Part shown: piece after piece, positions 42,075 to 53,997 of the stretch
Position numbering within the stretch: the first letter of the stretch is position 1
How the letters are laid out: each line of letters begins with the position of its first letter
Origin: Colletotrichum lupini
Taxonomy: Eukaryota > Ascomycota > Sordariomycetes > Glomerellales > Glomerellaceae
Direction of reading: 5' to 3'
Assembly (NCBI RefSeq): GCF_023278565.1
Contig: NC_064677.1
Coordinates: forward strand, 5,208,001 to 5,272,000
DNA: 64,000 bases
The notes under the pieces: model-generated
Database searches by the model: none
What the model saw: the letters and a program-made list of their open reading frames with translations, nothing else
Told to the model about the DNA's origin: nothing
Program-made: the position numbers and the translations under genes

Positions 42075-45000
42075 AGGGGGCAACAGCGGTGTAAACCCAC
42101 ATCGCGGTAGGACCTCCGTACTTCGGCGATGCGAAGAAACTAATCATTAGACGGGGTTAAGATGGTTGCCCGTGGGCTGATATCACGTTTTCACATTTTG
42201 GAGGAAGCGAGCGACTGGGACACGGCAAAGGGCAGTTGGGCAGGGGGAAACAAGGCGCATAGCGAGACAGCGGACGGCTTCCAAGGCTCGCTTAGACGAA
42301 GTGGTACGAAAGGGACAAGAGCATCGAGAGGAACGCTTCCAGGTTCGCCGTGGTATTATAGTCTTAGATACTTGGAGTGCCAGCAGGAATGAGTTGATTG
42401 GACACGCTTGATTTTAGCTATAGATCCTAGCTATTCTATTGGCGGTTGTGATGACAACGATATTGTTCAATCTTTGACCATCCACTAAAGTGACCTCCTT
42501 GAATCTAGTTGTAAAGACAATGGGATTTCAAATCTGATGCCGCGCGTGCCTTGTCCACATTCTTGTAGAATGCTCGCCGCCAGGCAGTCTCACCTTCGAA
42601 AGATGGGAAGCTTGCAATATAGGTAGGTACGGGCTTCGAGTGACCAGCATCACCAATTTTGAGAATACAGTCTTCAACAAACAGGTCCAGGACCGTTAAT
42701 CTCACCTACATTCTTTTGGAACTTGCTTTTTTGGTGGCTGGCTGAAGGGCCAAAGCGGGGTTGTTATTTGGCTATTACACGGTGAGAAAGCGCCGCATGG
42801 CGTAATGACGTTGAAGGTCTCATAAAGTAAGACACTCGGCTGCTATCCGTGCAACATCGTGTTCGCGTAGTGCACTATTACAGACGGATCGCATTGGTTT
42901 AACAATGGAAAACGACGAGGATCGGTGTCTCTCCACCAGTTGGCCTTTTCGGTGAAGTACTCCCACCTTAGCAAAAGCTCGGCTTCCAAACCCCCCAAAC
43001 TGCACAAAGTCAACTCGGCCGAGGGGGGGTTGTGGAGCGTCTTTAATTTAGGTGCATTGCCGATCGGATTTCTAGGTATGCGACTTTCTGTATCGTGTAG
43101 TACAGAGACTCCGTATCCGTACAGCGTACCCATCTCCTGGAACCTGCAAGTCCCAACCGACTGGTCTATGGTCACTGGTATGGCCTTGTCTGGTGATTTT
43201 GCTCCGGAGCTTTCTCCTGTGACGACCATTTGAGAGGTTTTCATTGGCTCACTCGTAACGACGTTGGCAAGTGGCCTCTGATTGGCCGAACGGCAAGTAA
43301 TCCGTGCCTTCCACTCCGGGAACGAGGATGATGCCGTCTGGAAGCGATGTGACGTCAGGTTTAACGCAGAGGTCAACCCCCCCAAATCTGCGCTTACATC
43401 ATGTGCATGTCGGGAGCGCGGGAAGGGACGATCTGGCAACCACCAGCAGCGAGCAGCCGCCAGGGCCGAAAACTCTCTTTCTCTTCAGCCTTCAGGAACA
43501 GGATAGATATTTAAAAGGCGTGGTGTTAGGCCAGGAAAAGGGGGGAAAGAAGTAAACAAACAACTAGGTATGAATCGGATGGAGTCTCGGAAACTAGCGA
43601 CGTTGGCTTTTTGATGGTTGCAATTGAGGTGGGAAATGTGGCCGGGATGGGGGGAAGGAAGGTGGTTACGTTGGTGGTATTGGGGGTTGAGGACGCTGGT
43701 TGTTATTGGCGACTCCACGTGTGAAAGTCGGGATGACGTGGGGCTATAACGTCACTGGCAAATGAGCGAGCTGAACTATCTTTTTGATGACTATTACCGC
43801 TCAATGCGCGCCTTCTCAGTAGGTCGGTACCTTTACTAAGGTATGTCAGAAAATGGAGGGTCAATCTTCCACCAGAACCTCTAAAGCTCTGTTTATCGAG
43901 ATGGAAGGTCTCAAGATGCAGACACGGCTGGGGCCAAGTGGAATGGTTGGAAGGCGCCATATCCGTAAAAGAAGACGGAGAAGAAGACGATCCGATTTAG
44001 CACGGGTTGACAGGTCTTGTAGCGTCGAATCCAGGTCTCCATCGAAGCTTTTAGTGCAGTACTGAAGAGACGGTCCAGGGAGGCACGATGCAACCCTGGC
44101 TGCTCATGATTGGTTGCCGCGTCGTGAATTCCATTTGCGAACCGGGTGGAATCGTGGGGCCTCTTTTTCTCTCTCTCTTCCTCGGGGAAGGAAGTCGACC
44201 TTCGGAGAGTGTTGGGCATTCCCACTTTTTACCTGCCCCTGCCCGCCCCCCGTTCCATACTGCGCTGGTTGGGGCCTCTTTTTTTCTCAATTTTCTCATT
44301 CTTCTATTGCATTTGCTGCTGCTGCAGCTTCCCTGGCAGATGCAGACGTACGGATACATATGCGGACGACATGGTCTTTTTGGCCCAATTCAGAACCTTT
44401 GCGATCGGATACCACGCTCGAGGTGACACTCTGGGAGTTGATCTCTTCTAAAATTGGTCTTCGGGGGCCGGATGATGGATCCCCCAATCTCACCCAATAT
44501 CACTAAACCATCGGCATCTTGTTCCATCCATGCATCCTACCTACCGTAAGGTAACTGGTAAAGTAAATTGGCACGCTGGAATACCGGAGCAGATTGGAAT
44601 ATTGGACTACTTCTTGACCGCCTTCACGGGGCTCTCTCCCCACCCCAATCAACATCATGCCGTGCCGTAGCGTAGGAGGGGAGGAGCGACAAGTTGTCCA
44701 ATACCGTGAGTGCGAGGGCTGAGACGCACAACTCAAAGGGGCATGGGACGGAAGCACTAAGAAATAAGCCATACTGAATCATTCTTTCTTTGCCGCCGCC
44801 TACAACCTATTAGTGCACCTTCCACTTCTGCCCCCCTTATCGTCCAGGACTCTCTATTCAGCCATACTCCGTACTTACCTTACATTACTTGCAGGTAGAC
44901 TCTACGGATACGGATAACAAGTGCACAGTAGACTCGAAAGACTCGCGTGCCGGGGTCACGATACCTTGGCAGGAAGAAGCCTTCGTCATCGGATTCCGTT

Positions 45001-46284
45001 CCGCGTCCCCCCCGTCCCTTGTCTTTCCGCCTTTCCACCGCCCAGCCCTGGGATGCCGCTCTTCTAAACCTTACCTCCTTGCCAGCGTGACCTTGACTGC
45101 CCGGATAGGCACTTTTCGTTTCCTCTCGCTTCCTCTCACAAACCCACCTCCACCATCTGGCATCACCAGCCTGCCAATCTCGCGACAACAAAAATTCACC
45201 TACTCTGTCTAGCTCTAGGTCAGCCCGAGGCCACCCCGTGAGGACAAAGGAGAGCCTGACCTGGTGTTGGCACCAAGTATCCAAGTCTGCTATTTTCCGA
45301 GAGACCGCCATCTGGATGGCAAGCCACATTGCGACGTCCGTTGTTCAGCCCCCCTCCGACACTAAACCCCGGTCAACAATTGGAAAGGGTCGTCACATCA
45401 TCCACCAGTGATCATCCTCCTCTCACCATCTGTTCTGACCTGCCAGCGTGCCCGTCTACCCATCCCATCTTGCCTCTTCTTCACCTTGGGACACCTTCTT
45501 TCCAAGGTAACTTCTACCGCGCATCTTGGCCTGCACGTCGAATCAAGGCTTCTTCCCTACGCTTGCGGATCCCAGTTTTGGACCAATTCACTGCCAGTGA
45601 CCCGAAAATCGGCCAAGGTCCGATGCGAGATACCCACCGCTGCAGATTTACACATCCTCCGGGACAACGCATTCACGGCGAACATCCCGCGACCTCCATC
45701 TAACAAGCTTGGTTGGATATTGGGGGTCCTGCTGAATCCCATCAAGACGACTCTACCAGCAACCAACCAATCTTCAACTTGGTGGCCCGCTCACCACGGA
45801 CTGGGTGTGCCGCCGCGTGCGCTCAACTCCACCCGGCAAGCAGAATCGCAACTTCCGAGCTCAAGCACCCTCGCCTGCCTCATCCACTTTGGGCCACGAT
45901 TGCACACATTACAACCCCGGCTCGCTTCTGCCGCCTTTTCTCTGCTTTCCCACTTGCGCCTGCGCCTTTCTCGCATCTCCTTCTCCTGCATCAAAAACCC
46001 GCCCATCAGCCTCACCTCACCTCGCTCAGGGCCACATCGCGCGCGCGGGCATTTTGCCGATCCAGGCTCTATCTTCACCGGCGGGACCGAAGGCATCTTT
46101 CACCAACCAGCCGCAAATCAGAGAGGAGGAACAGCGCCAAAAAAGAGTTGAGCATCTGGCCTGGTTGCAAAATTTCTTCTCTTTCTAGGCCAAGATTGGT
46201 TGAGAATGAGAGAGAAAGCAGATACTGACAACGAGACCTGCCGATCCCTTGGCTGAGCGGACGACTCATACCCTGCCCGCAGCC
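42075..46284. other. Long intergenic region upstream of the histidine kinase
   Basis: About 4.2 kb with no supportable gene. A 66-codon minus-strand frame at 42505-42705 has a protein-like composition but no start, motif or splice partner. GGTACCTTTACTAAGGTA (about 43826) and CCTACCTACCGTAAGGTAAC (about 44536) are further GGTA/TACC clusters. From about 45000 to 46200 the plus strand is rich in C and A plus short CT tracts, probably promoter and long 5' untranslated region of the kinase gene. Confidence 0.4.
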
Positions 46285-49200
46285 ATGCATCCTCCCCCGC
46301 TCCTCGGTGTGGGCGTTGTTGATCTGCTCGAGTCCGACCCCCGACCGAGCTTCGTTGTTGCGCTACCAACTTCATTCAAGGACCCCGCGCTTGCCGAGGT
46401 TGTCTACAGCAATCCGGCTCTGGTGAGCAAGCCTGCCCTTTTCGAGGTCCTAGGATCACTATCAAGCCGCGACCACACGAGATTCTGGGACTGGATCACT
46501 GCCCAAGACGCCAACCCACCACAATCCTTTTTGTATAACAACCACTTTTGGACTCGGAACACCTTGCTTTCCAGATGGGTTGTTGTGAGCTCCAACGATT
46601 TCCCAATCTCCTCAGAACCTCCGAGAAAGATTCGCCTGGATGGTTCGAGAGGCAGAGAATCTAGCAGCGGTATCTTGCATCCGCATACTTCAACCGTGCC
46701 CTCAGTGCCTTCGGTAGAGTCGTCCGCAGAAGACTTGTCCTATCCCCGGATAGTTCGAGCAACCACCGAGCCGCCTATAGTCCTACCGGATTTTATGCCA
46801 GACCAAGAGCCTTTTCTCGATATGGTTGATAGCGTTGACTGGAGCGCGACTCCCCTGGGTGCTATGGACCGGTGGCCATCGCTGCTTCACCAGTCTTATA
46901 GCCAGATTTTATGCAACTCTCAGCCAACAGCAATCTACTGGGGCAAGAAGCTCACAACAGTCTACAATGAGGCTTATGGAGAGATGATAGGGGCAAGACA
47001 CCCCAACCTTATGGGCCATTCTGTGACTGAAGTTTTCCCTGAAATCACTGATCAGCTCAGAGATATGATGGAAAATCCCGGACAAAGTCGTCGCGCGAGC
47101 AACGAAGAGGCATTCCGCTTTTTCCTCGAAAGACCCGAAGGATCACCCCTCGAGACGTACCTAAAGTGGTCGATCGTACCGGTCATGCAGAACGGCGAAT
47201 GTCTTGGCTTCATCCACTTGATATCGGACACGACTCTATACCACCTTTTCCGTCGGCGAATTCAGATGCTCGTCAACATGGGCGAGGAGCTCGTCACAGC
47301 CAAGGACGTTAAATCCTATTGGAGCAAGCTGATCGAAGAGCTCTCCGAATGCGACCCCGCTTACGATATACCCCTGGCGATGCTCTACTCGATTGAGTGT
47401 GATGGTTCGTCACATGCTGGAAGCGAGTCGCGGCACGATTGTAATCATGTTTGTCGTCTCGAGGGCGCGCTAGGTGTCCCAGAAAACCATCCCATCATGC
47501 CCGAGACCCTGCGACTGAAAGACACCGATGCTGGTCTGGCGCCACAGTACCGAGCTGCTCTGCGCAGCCACGAGCCGCTGATTATCAGCACATCAGACGG
47601 CAGTCTGCCCCAAGAATTACTGACTGGCCTGCAGTGGCGTGGATTTGGCGATCCCTGCGAAGCTGCTATTGTCTTGCCCATTAGACCCACAAAGGAGGAG
47701 GAAGTCATGGGACTGCTTGTGCTGGGCCTCAACCCCCGACGACCTTACGACGATGCATATACCCTCTACATCCAGTTGCTAGCCCAGAAGCTTACGACAT
47801 CTCTGGCTTGCACAGTCTTGTTAGAGGAGGAGCGACGTCGAGGAAGGAATGCTGCCGAGCAGGCTGCATACGATCAGGCCATGCTGAAAGAAAAGCTCGC
47901 CTACCAGACTAAGGAAGCCACAGAGTACACACGGCTGTTCCAGACAGTTTCGGACTTCATTCCCAACGGATTCTCCCTTGGGGATCATCAAGGGAACATA
48001 ACATTCGCAAACGGCCTGTGGTACCGCATAACAGGACATCCTGATGAAGGCGGTTCTTTCTCTTGCGTGTTGGAGGCAGATCGAGAAAAGATTCGCGAGG
48101 CATACAAAGAACTGCAGACCAAGGATGAAGTCGAATTTGAGTTCCGCGTCAAAGGAACGGAACACACCAACCGCATGCTGGCAAGGAGATCGCCCTTCAA
48201 AGCCGACGTATACAGCGATCTTGACGAGGATCTGGAACGTTTTGTAATGGCTCAGGCAAAGGCTGAACGAGCGACTGACGGAACCATCATTCGGACTTTC
48301 ACTTGCCTGACAGATGTCACCGCACACAAAAGGACGGCCGACGAAGCCACCAGGAGGGCTCAACAGGCAGAGAATCTGAAGAGGATGGCTGAGCTTGCCA
48401 CAGTTGGTATGTTCGATATGGACACCGGAGGACGTCTGCTCGGGGCAAACAACGTATTTTTCGAGTTATCTGGGATAGAGAAGGTGGACCTTTTGCAACA
48501 CGAAGTACGGCCATGGGAAGTCTCGGTTGTACAAGACGACATTCAGACTCTGAGCGAGAGCGTTGCGCGACTCGTAGCGACGAAAAAGCCCCAGTCAGCT
48601 GAGATACGCCTCAAGACCACATGGACAGCAGAGGATGCTGGAGGGAACCAGATCACAGCGCCCAGATGGGTACACATCACCCTGATGCCAGTATGCAATT
48701 CAGATGGCATCGTTCAGTCGTTTACTGGCTGTGTCAGCGACGTCTCATTGCAAAAGTGGCAACTGGAATTGGAAACTCAACGCACCGAGGAGGCGATCGA
48801 CTCGAAACGGCAACAGGATAACTTCATCGACATGACTTCCCACGAGATGCGAAACCCGCTCAGCGCCATCGTTCACTGTTCAGACGCCATCATTGCCTCC
48901 CTTGCGCGATGCGAGGAGCTTGTCGACCGGCCTCCTACTCCGAAGACAGCTAAATCTGGTGAAGAAGGCACTGACAAACACTTTGATATCAAGCAGCTTC
49001 TTTCGGACAGTATCGAGAATGCGGAGACGATTGTTGCCTGCGCACAGCATCAGAAGCGGATTGTGGACGACATCTTGACAATGTCCAAGTTGGACTCTAA
49101 GCTCCTAGCCGTCACTCCCTGCACGGTCAATCCCGTTCAGATTGGCGAGGAGGCTATCAAGATGTTCGACGTAGAGGCTCGCCGTGTTGATATTGACCTC

Positions 49201-50364
49201 AAGATGACTGTGGATAAATCGTATCGGGAGCTGGGTCACGTTTATCTTGATCTTGATCCCTCCCGCGTGAAACAGGTCCTCATCAACTTACTTACAAACG
49301 CTCTCAAGTTCACAAAGTCCGGATCAATCAGGAATGTGTCCGTCTGCATGAAGGCATCGCGACAACGGCCGACGGACGAGACGGCGCCGGTCACCTTCAT
49401 TCCCCGATCCTGCAAAGAAGAGTCAGAGTACGAGCAGCCTGCTCTCAACAATCGCAGAGACCCAGTCTACATCATGTTCGAAGTCAAAGACACCGGCCAG
49501 GGTCTCTCAGAAGATGAAAAGTCAAATCTCTTCAATAGGTTCGTGCAAGCGAGCTCGCGGACTCATGTCAAATACGGTGGAAGCGGATTGGGGCTATTCA
49601 TCTCGCGGCGCTTGACAGAGTTGCAAAAGGGTGCTATCGGTGTGTCCAGCTTGCCAGGGGTGGGGTCCACGTTTGCATTCTTCATCGAGGCATACGTGCC
49701 AACAGAGTCGTCGCGGAGGGAAGCCGAATCTGCGGCTGCGGCTGTGAGAATGACGACTCTGGCTACTGCTGCATCAAGCACGCCATCCACGATGCCGCGG
49801 ATTAGAGCCCCCACAAACGACCAGAAGGCACCTGGCTCGCGACCGAAACCTAAGAGCTACGACCCCCGGCTGGATGGGATTCTTGTCGTGGAGGACAACC
49901 TAATCAATCAGCAAATAACCCGTCGCGGCTTGCAGGATAGGGGGTTCACTGTCGACGTGGCCAATCACGGAATCGAGGCTCTAGAACGACTCATGCAGTC
50001 CATGTCCCTGCAGAAGCAAGATGACCCAGAGTACTTTACTCACAGCAACTCGAGTCCTCAGGGGCCTGCCGTATCGATCAACCTTATCCTCATGGACATA
50101 GAGATGCCAGTGCAGGACGGGTTGACATGCACGCGGCGAATCCGAGAACTAGAGAAGGAAGGAAGAGTGTTTTGTGCGAGCGGTGGAAGAATCCCCATCA
50201 TCGCCGTCAGCGCCAATGCAAGGCCGGAGCAGATGCAAGACGCCAAAAGCGCGGGGTGTGACGATGTGCTCGTCAAGCCTTATCGGATGCCGGAGCTAAT
50301 CGAGAAGATGCAAGTGGTGGTCCGGCGAATGGGGGGTCTTTCACCTGGGTCGCCTTTACGATAA
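46285..50364 (+). CDS. Hybrid histidine kinase with PAS and GAF domains
   Basis: An uninterrupted frame of 1,359 residues begins at the ATG at 46285; the frame extends 12 codons upstream without an ATG. The order is a unique N-terminus, a PAS-like sensor at about 185-330 (VDWSATPLGAMDRWPS, TTVYNEAYGEMIG), a GAF-like region at about 335-515, PAS domains at about 550-680 and 695-820, and a HisKA domain with phospho-acceptor His853 in FIDMTSHEMRNPLSA. The ATPase domain follows with LINLLTNALKF, DTGQGLSE and GGSGLGLFISRR, then a C-terminal receiver with VEDNLINQQ, phospho-acceptor Asp1271 in LMDIEMP and Lys1331 in LVKPY. All catalytic residues are present. Such proteins feed the Ypd1 phosphorelay towards Ssk1/Skn7-type regulators. 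No transmembrane segment is evident, so it is probably cytoplasmic. The ligand is unknown, and I do not assign a fungal HHK group. Confidence 0.95.
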   Translation: MHPPPLLGVGVVDLLESDPRPSFVVALPTSFKDPALAEVVYSNPALVSKPALFEVLGSLSSRDHTRFWDWITAQDANPPQSFLYNNHFWTRNTLLSRWVVVSSNDFPISSEPPRKIRLDGSRGRESSSGILHPHTSTVPSVPSVESSAEDLSYPRIVRATTEPPIVLPDFMPDQEPFLDMVDSVDWSATPLGAMDRWPSLLHQSYSQILCNSQPTAIYWGKKLTTVYNEAYGEMIGARHPNLMGHSVTEVFPEITDQLRDMMENPGQSRRASNEEAFRFFLERPEGSPLETYLKWSIVPVMQNGECLGFIHLISDTTLYHLFRRRIQMLVNMGEELVTAKDVKSYWSKLIEELSECDPAYDIPLAMLYSIECDGSSHAGSESRHDCNHVCRLEGALGVPENHPIMPETLRLKDTDAGLAPQYRAALRSHEPLIISTSDGSLPQELLTGLQWRGFGDPCEAAIVLPIRPTKEEEVMGLLVLGLNPRRPYDDAYTLYIQLLAQKLTTSLACTVLLEEERRRGRNAAEQAAYDQAMLKEKLAYQTKEATEYTRLFQTVSDFIPNGFSLGDHQGNITFANGLWYRITGHPDEGGSFSCVLEADREKIREAYKELQTKDEVEFEFRVKGTEHTNRMLARRSPFKADVYSDLDEDLERFVMAQAKAERATDGTIIRTFTCLTDVTAHKRTADEATRRAQQAENLKRMAELATVGMFDMDTGGRLLGANNVFFELSGIEKVDLLQHEVRPWEVSVVQDDIQTLSESVARLVATKKPQSAEIRLKTTWTAEDAGGNQITAPRWVHITLMPVCNSDGIVQSFTGCVSDVSLQKWQLELETQRTEEAIDSKRQQDNFIDMTSHEMRNPLSAIVHCSDAIIASLARCEELVDRPPTPKTAKSGEEGTDKHFDIKQLLSDSIENAETIVACAQHQKRIVDDILTMSKLDSKLLAVTPCTVNPVQIGEEAIKMFDVEARRVDIDLKMTVDKSYRELGHVYLDLDPSRVKQVLINLLTNALKFTKSGSIRNVSVCMKASRQRPTDETAPVTFIPRSCKEESEYEQPALNNRRDPVYIMFEVKDTGQGLSEDEKSNLFNRFVQASSRTHVKYGGSGLGLFISRRLTELQKGAIGVSSLPGVGSTFAFFIEAYVPTESSRREAESAAAAVRMTTLATAASSTPSTMPRIRAPTNDQKAPGSRPKPKSYDPRLDGILVVEDNLINQQITRRGLQDRGFTVDVANHGIEALERLMQSMSLQKQDDPEYFTHSNSSPQGPAVSINLILMDIEMPVQDGLTCTRRIRELEKEGRVFCASGGRIPIIAVSANARPEQMQDAKSAGCDDVLVKPYRMPELIEKMQVVVRRMGGLSPGSPLR

Positions 50365-52866
50365 TGAAAGCCAGGGCTGCCTATTGGAGAGGCGGAGGAG
50401 GGAGCGGCGAACAAGCATTACCGGTCACATGGATAACCAAGGGCTGGTGATCCTGCAGAGACGGGTACGGCGTTTAGGTAAAGGGGAGCCACAGCAGGAC
50501 TGGGCTCGGGAATGAGGACTGCTTCCGGGGTTTAGTCTGGTCACACTTGGCTGTGTGTCATGTGGTGTATGGACGAACAGAGATACCAAAAATGGCCTTG
50601 GATGCTGGCCGACAGGAAGACACCAGACGTTGGATGTCATACGGGCGAGAGAGACTTGGCATCGGATGGCGTTGATCGGCGGAGGGCCTAGCCATGTCGA
50701 TGGATTTGGGATGAAAGACTGGCTTAATTCAGATAGGAGGTAGAAGGGCAATTATGGAATGTGATTCCTTGGCGTCTGTCGCTGAGGTCAATCTAATGGG
50801 TATTCGCCAACGTAGACGAACTAGACGGAGAGAAGAAATAATACCTCGGATGTGAACGTTCCAACCCCATTTCGTTATATGGAGCAATGCGGACATCACG
50901 CACCTTGCTTCAGACTCGTCGCCGCGGGTAAACCCTCCACAGGCACATACTTGCACTTGAGACTAGGTCATTTGTGCCTCTGCGAGCTTACTGTCCTCCC
51001 ATGCGGGATTAGCCACCCAGCTTGACTGTTACTGGCCTAGGTCGAAGAGAGTCAATTTTCGTTGTGCTGGGAACATGATGGACACAGTTTAGACACTACA
51101 TGTTGCTGCTTGAGGACCAAGTAGCCTCGGGCTGCGGAAGATTGCGAAATTTCAGAATTTCAAGTGACTATCAGGTGAGGTTGTCGGGACGGTCTCCGTG
51201 TCAAGGTTGCCAAGGAAAGAGTGAAAGGGAAGAAAGAGTAGGAGACGAGACGGAGAAATTCGTAATTGGTCGGGATTTTTGGGGGCCGCCCGCCCGCCGC
51301 CGGCGATGCACTCCTTGGATGGGTGCAGGGGAGCGGTTTGTGTCACGGCCCCACTACCTTATGGATGCCGCGGGGCTTGGCCGATGGTAAAGCGGTTCAT
51401 GGAAGAAGATCCGGTTCGATGTAATCTGATGTACGCTTCTCTTTTCTACAAGAATGGGTAACATACCAAGTAGCTAGGTAAGGTAGGAAGGCCGGAGTGA
51501 TTTGGGGACCTAGGTACGGAGTAAAGTAGGTGCCGTGTTGTGTGAAGATGGCGTTACGCAGGTCGGGTACGGGCAGCAGGGTGTCCGGGCCGACGCGGGC
51601 TTTTTGAGGTGTGAGATGTTTAAGTGGCCATTATGAACTTTGGAAGCTATGTCATGTGTCGCTTGAGTCTTTTTGCGTTCTACGGGGTAGGTTTTGCCCA
51701 TCTTTTGGAATATAGCATGAGACTAGGTATAGATAGTCCTCCGGTTTGACACGTGAGATGACGGGAAGGGTCTTGCAATGCAAATGGGCTTTCGCCGAGA
51801 CGATGGAGCTGTTTGTGAACTATCTTGCGTACGGGCTTATGCATGTCATCTCAGCACTCATTACTCTGGTCCATGAAGTGCTTGTGTGTAATCAGACGAT
51901 GGGGTTTTGTTCTTCAGTTCTCGAGGCCCGCTCGCGGCGGAGGTTGCCCGGGGACGGGAGCTATTGCGTTTGGCCTGGGGAAGGTCCGTGGCTTGTTATC
52001 AGAGGTTCCTGCCCGAGCTTCTTTTTTCTTTTCCTTTTTTGGAGAGGCACTCAGGTCGGTGCTCGAGCTACCACCAGGAAAGAGCAATCGACGAGAAGGC
52101 ATGACTTGTGTCTCGTCCTCTCCCTTCCTTCCAATTCCCCGAGACTTGCTCTTTCTGCAAATCTAAACGGACAATGCCTCAGCCGTACCATCAGAGGTGG
52201 ATATTTGGTAGGTTCGATTTGTAGTGTAAGATTGGGGGAACGAGGGGAAGTACCTTACCCCTCCCCCCACCAGGTCAGGTACCTCCGCCTGCGTCGCGGG
52301 CAAAGCTCCTGCATGGCGCTATCCCCACCACACCCCTCATCCGAGTGTGCAAGAGACGCAGCTTCCACCCGAACCTCACTTTCCCTCTGCTCACTGCACT
52401 CACAAACAACCGTCCCTGCGCAACGCCGTCTTCAACCGATTACCTGCATATACCGGACCTGACCTTGCATACAGCTTACCTACTAGTCAACCGGACTACC
52501 GAATATAAACTCTCCGCAAAGCCTCCTCCTCCCCCTTCGACGCCTCTCATTCTCTTCCCTCAAATGCCCCCAAACTCCACGCTTCTCCTAAGCTCATTCC
52601 AAAAGTTGCCCCGCCTTCGGCTCCGGAACTCCATCCTCAACAGCAGCGCCCCGCCATCGTCCTCCCGGTCTTGCGCCTTTGGGTCTCTGTGCTCACCTAC
52701 TACACCGACGACATCGACGAATACTACCCGCCGAGTAGCCATCTACGACACACGGCGACAACAACCATCCCAAAACCGCCGATTCTTCGCAACCGGCGCC
52801 GATCGTCAAGGACGAAACGTAGTACTACTCGGACAAGAAGTGGGCGTCGAGAGAATCACAGACGAA
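50365..52866. other. Intergenic region between kinase and Dabb gene
   Basis: About 2.5 kb with no supportable gene. TAGGTAAGGTAGG (about 51475) and GGACCTAGGTACGG (about 51507) form another GGTA/TACC cluster. From 52260 the plus strand is very C-rich and is probably the promoter of the Dabb gene; an in-frame extension of that gene upstream to 52564 is possible. Confidence 0.4.
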
Positions 52867-53516
52867 ATGGCGGACCGGATCCACCGCGTGACCATGTTCA
52901 AGATTGCCGACGAGGGGCAGCAGAAGCAGCTGATTGAGCAGTACAAGATTTTGGGGGGCTCGCATAAGAAGGTGTGTTCCATTTTTCCCCACCCATTTCT
53001 TTTCCTTCTTGTTATTGCCGTCGGTTTGTTATGTTCGTGGCTGCGTAACGGGGATGAGGATGGGGAGGGTGAGCTTTTGGTCCATCGGATCCCGGCACCC
53101 GTACTTCGGCCCCACCATAGCTTGTCCGCGCCGACGACGGTTTCCTGGGCGGTACCGAAAGACGGACGAAGAAAGCGCATGTCGGGTTTCCATATTTCTA
53201 CGGCTTTACCATTCGGCTTTTTATGAAACCACACTCAAAAAAAAAAAAAAAAAAAACAGGACTAATACTGACGAAAATCCACCAGGACGGAAAGCCGTAC
53301 ATCCTCTCCATGGTCGTCGGACCGGCCGTCGACGACCCGCGAGCCCAGGGCTTCACCATTGTCGCAAAGACCGAGTTCGCCTCGCTCGAGGACATGAAGT
53401 ACTACGATGACGAGTGCGCCGCTCACGGCGTTCTCAAGTCCTTTGTCAAGGGCAACCTCACCGTCGGCGGCGTCATGTCCGTCTACTTCAAGCCTGAGGC
53501 CGTCTCCGTCTTGTAG
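52867..53516 (+). CDS. Stress-responsive A/B-barrel (Dabb) domain protein
   Basis: Two exons (52867-52971 and 53286-53516) encode 111 residues that make up a single Dabb domain: MADRIHRVTMFKIADEGQQKQLIEQYKIL, then after the splice DGKPYILSMVVG, GFTIVAKTEFASLEDMKYYDDECAAH and GGVMSVYF. These small ferredoxin-like dimers are stress-induced or act on hydrophobic small molecules; the role here is unknown. The 314-bp intron is the longest I could define in the window and includes an 18-base or longer A run near 53237. The frame continues upstream without a stop, and an ATG at 52564 would add 101 residues with an Arg/Ser-rich, mitochondria-like character (RRFFATG). I chose the short form because it matches the domain exactly, with moderate certainty. 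Confidence 0.78.
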
Positions 53517-53997
53517 ATGTGTTTTTTGTGGCGGTTGAAGGAGGCTTTGGGTCAATGGGAAACCCAGAGGGTATTCGGGATGGTTACGTGACAAGGGGAA
53601 TCCATCGAGGGTCGAAAAGAGAAACCTGTGATTTCCCCGTGTCTCTCTGGTGTAGTAGAAAGTTGTTCCAGAAGAAAATGTCAAAAACTCCTTGTTGCCG
53701 GTTATGGACAGGTATCAAGCTACTTTGCATACATGGAATTCCTCCCCTCCAATCCTGAAACACAATCATCAATTCCTCCCCTCATCTTCAGTTGACCTTT
53801 GTTGCCTCGAACCATTGTTTTTTATCCATTTCTTTTTTTTCTCTCTCCTACAGAGCTGACGATTGACAATCGGCTCTGCAACAAAAACCACTTACAGCCC
53901 GGGATATGAGATAAGGAAATAAGCCGCATCACCGACAAAATCGACAAGAGAAAACAGACAAAGACCACAAACACGCACACACGCGAAGCCACAACGA
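53517..53997. other. Convergent 3' region
   Basis: This 481-bp stretch lies between the ends of the Dabb gene and the SRPBCC-like gene. T-rich patches near 53820 fit 3' untranslated sequence. No gene is seen. Confidence 0.4.

Noticed and set aside
42843..43439. A 198-codon minus-strand frame
   Set aside because: No signal, domain or splice context, and overlapping frames exist on both strands. I could not distinguish it from chance.
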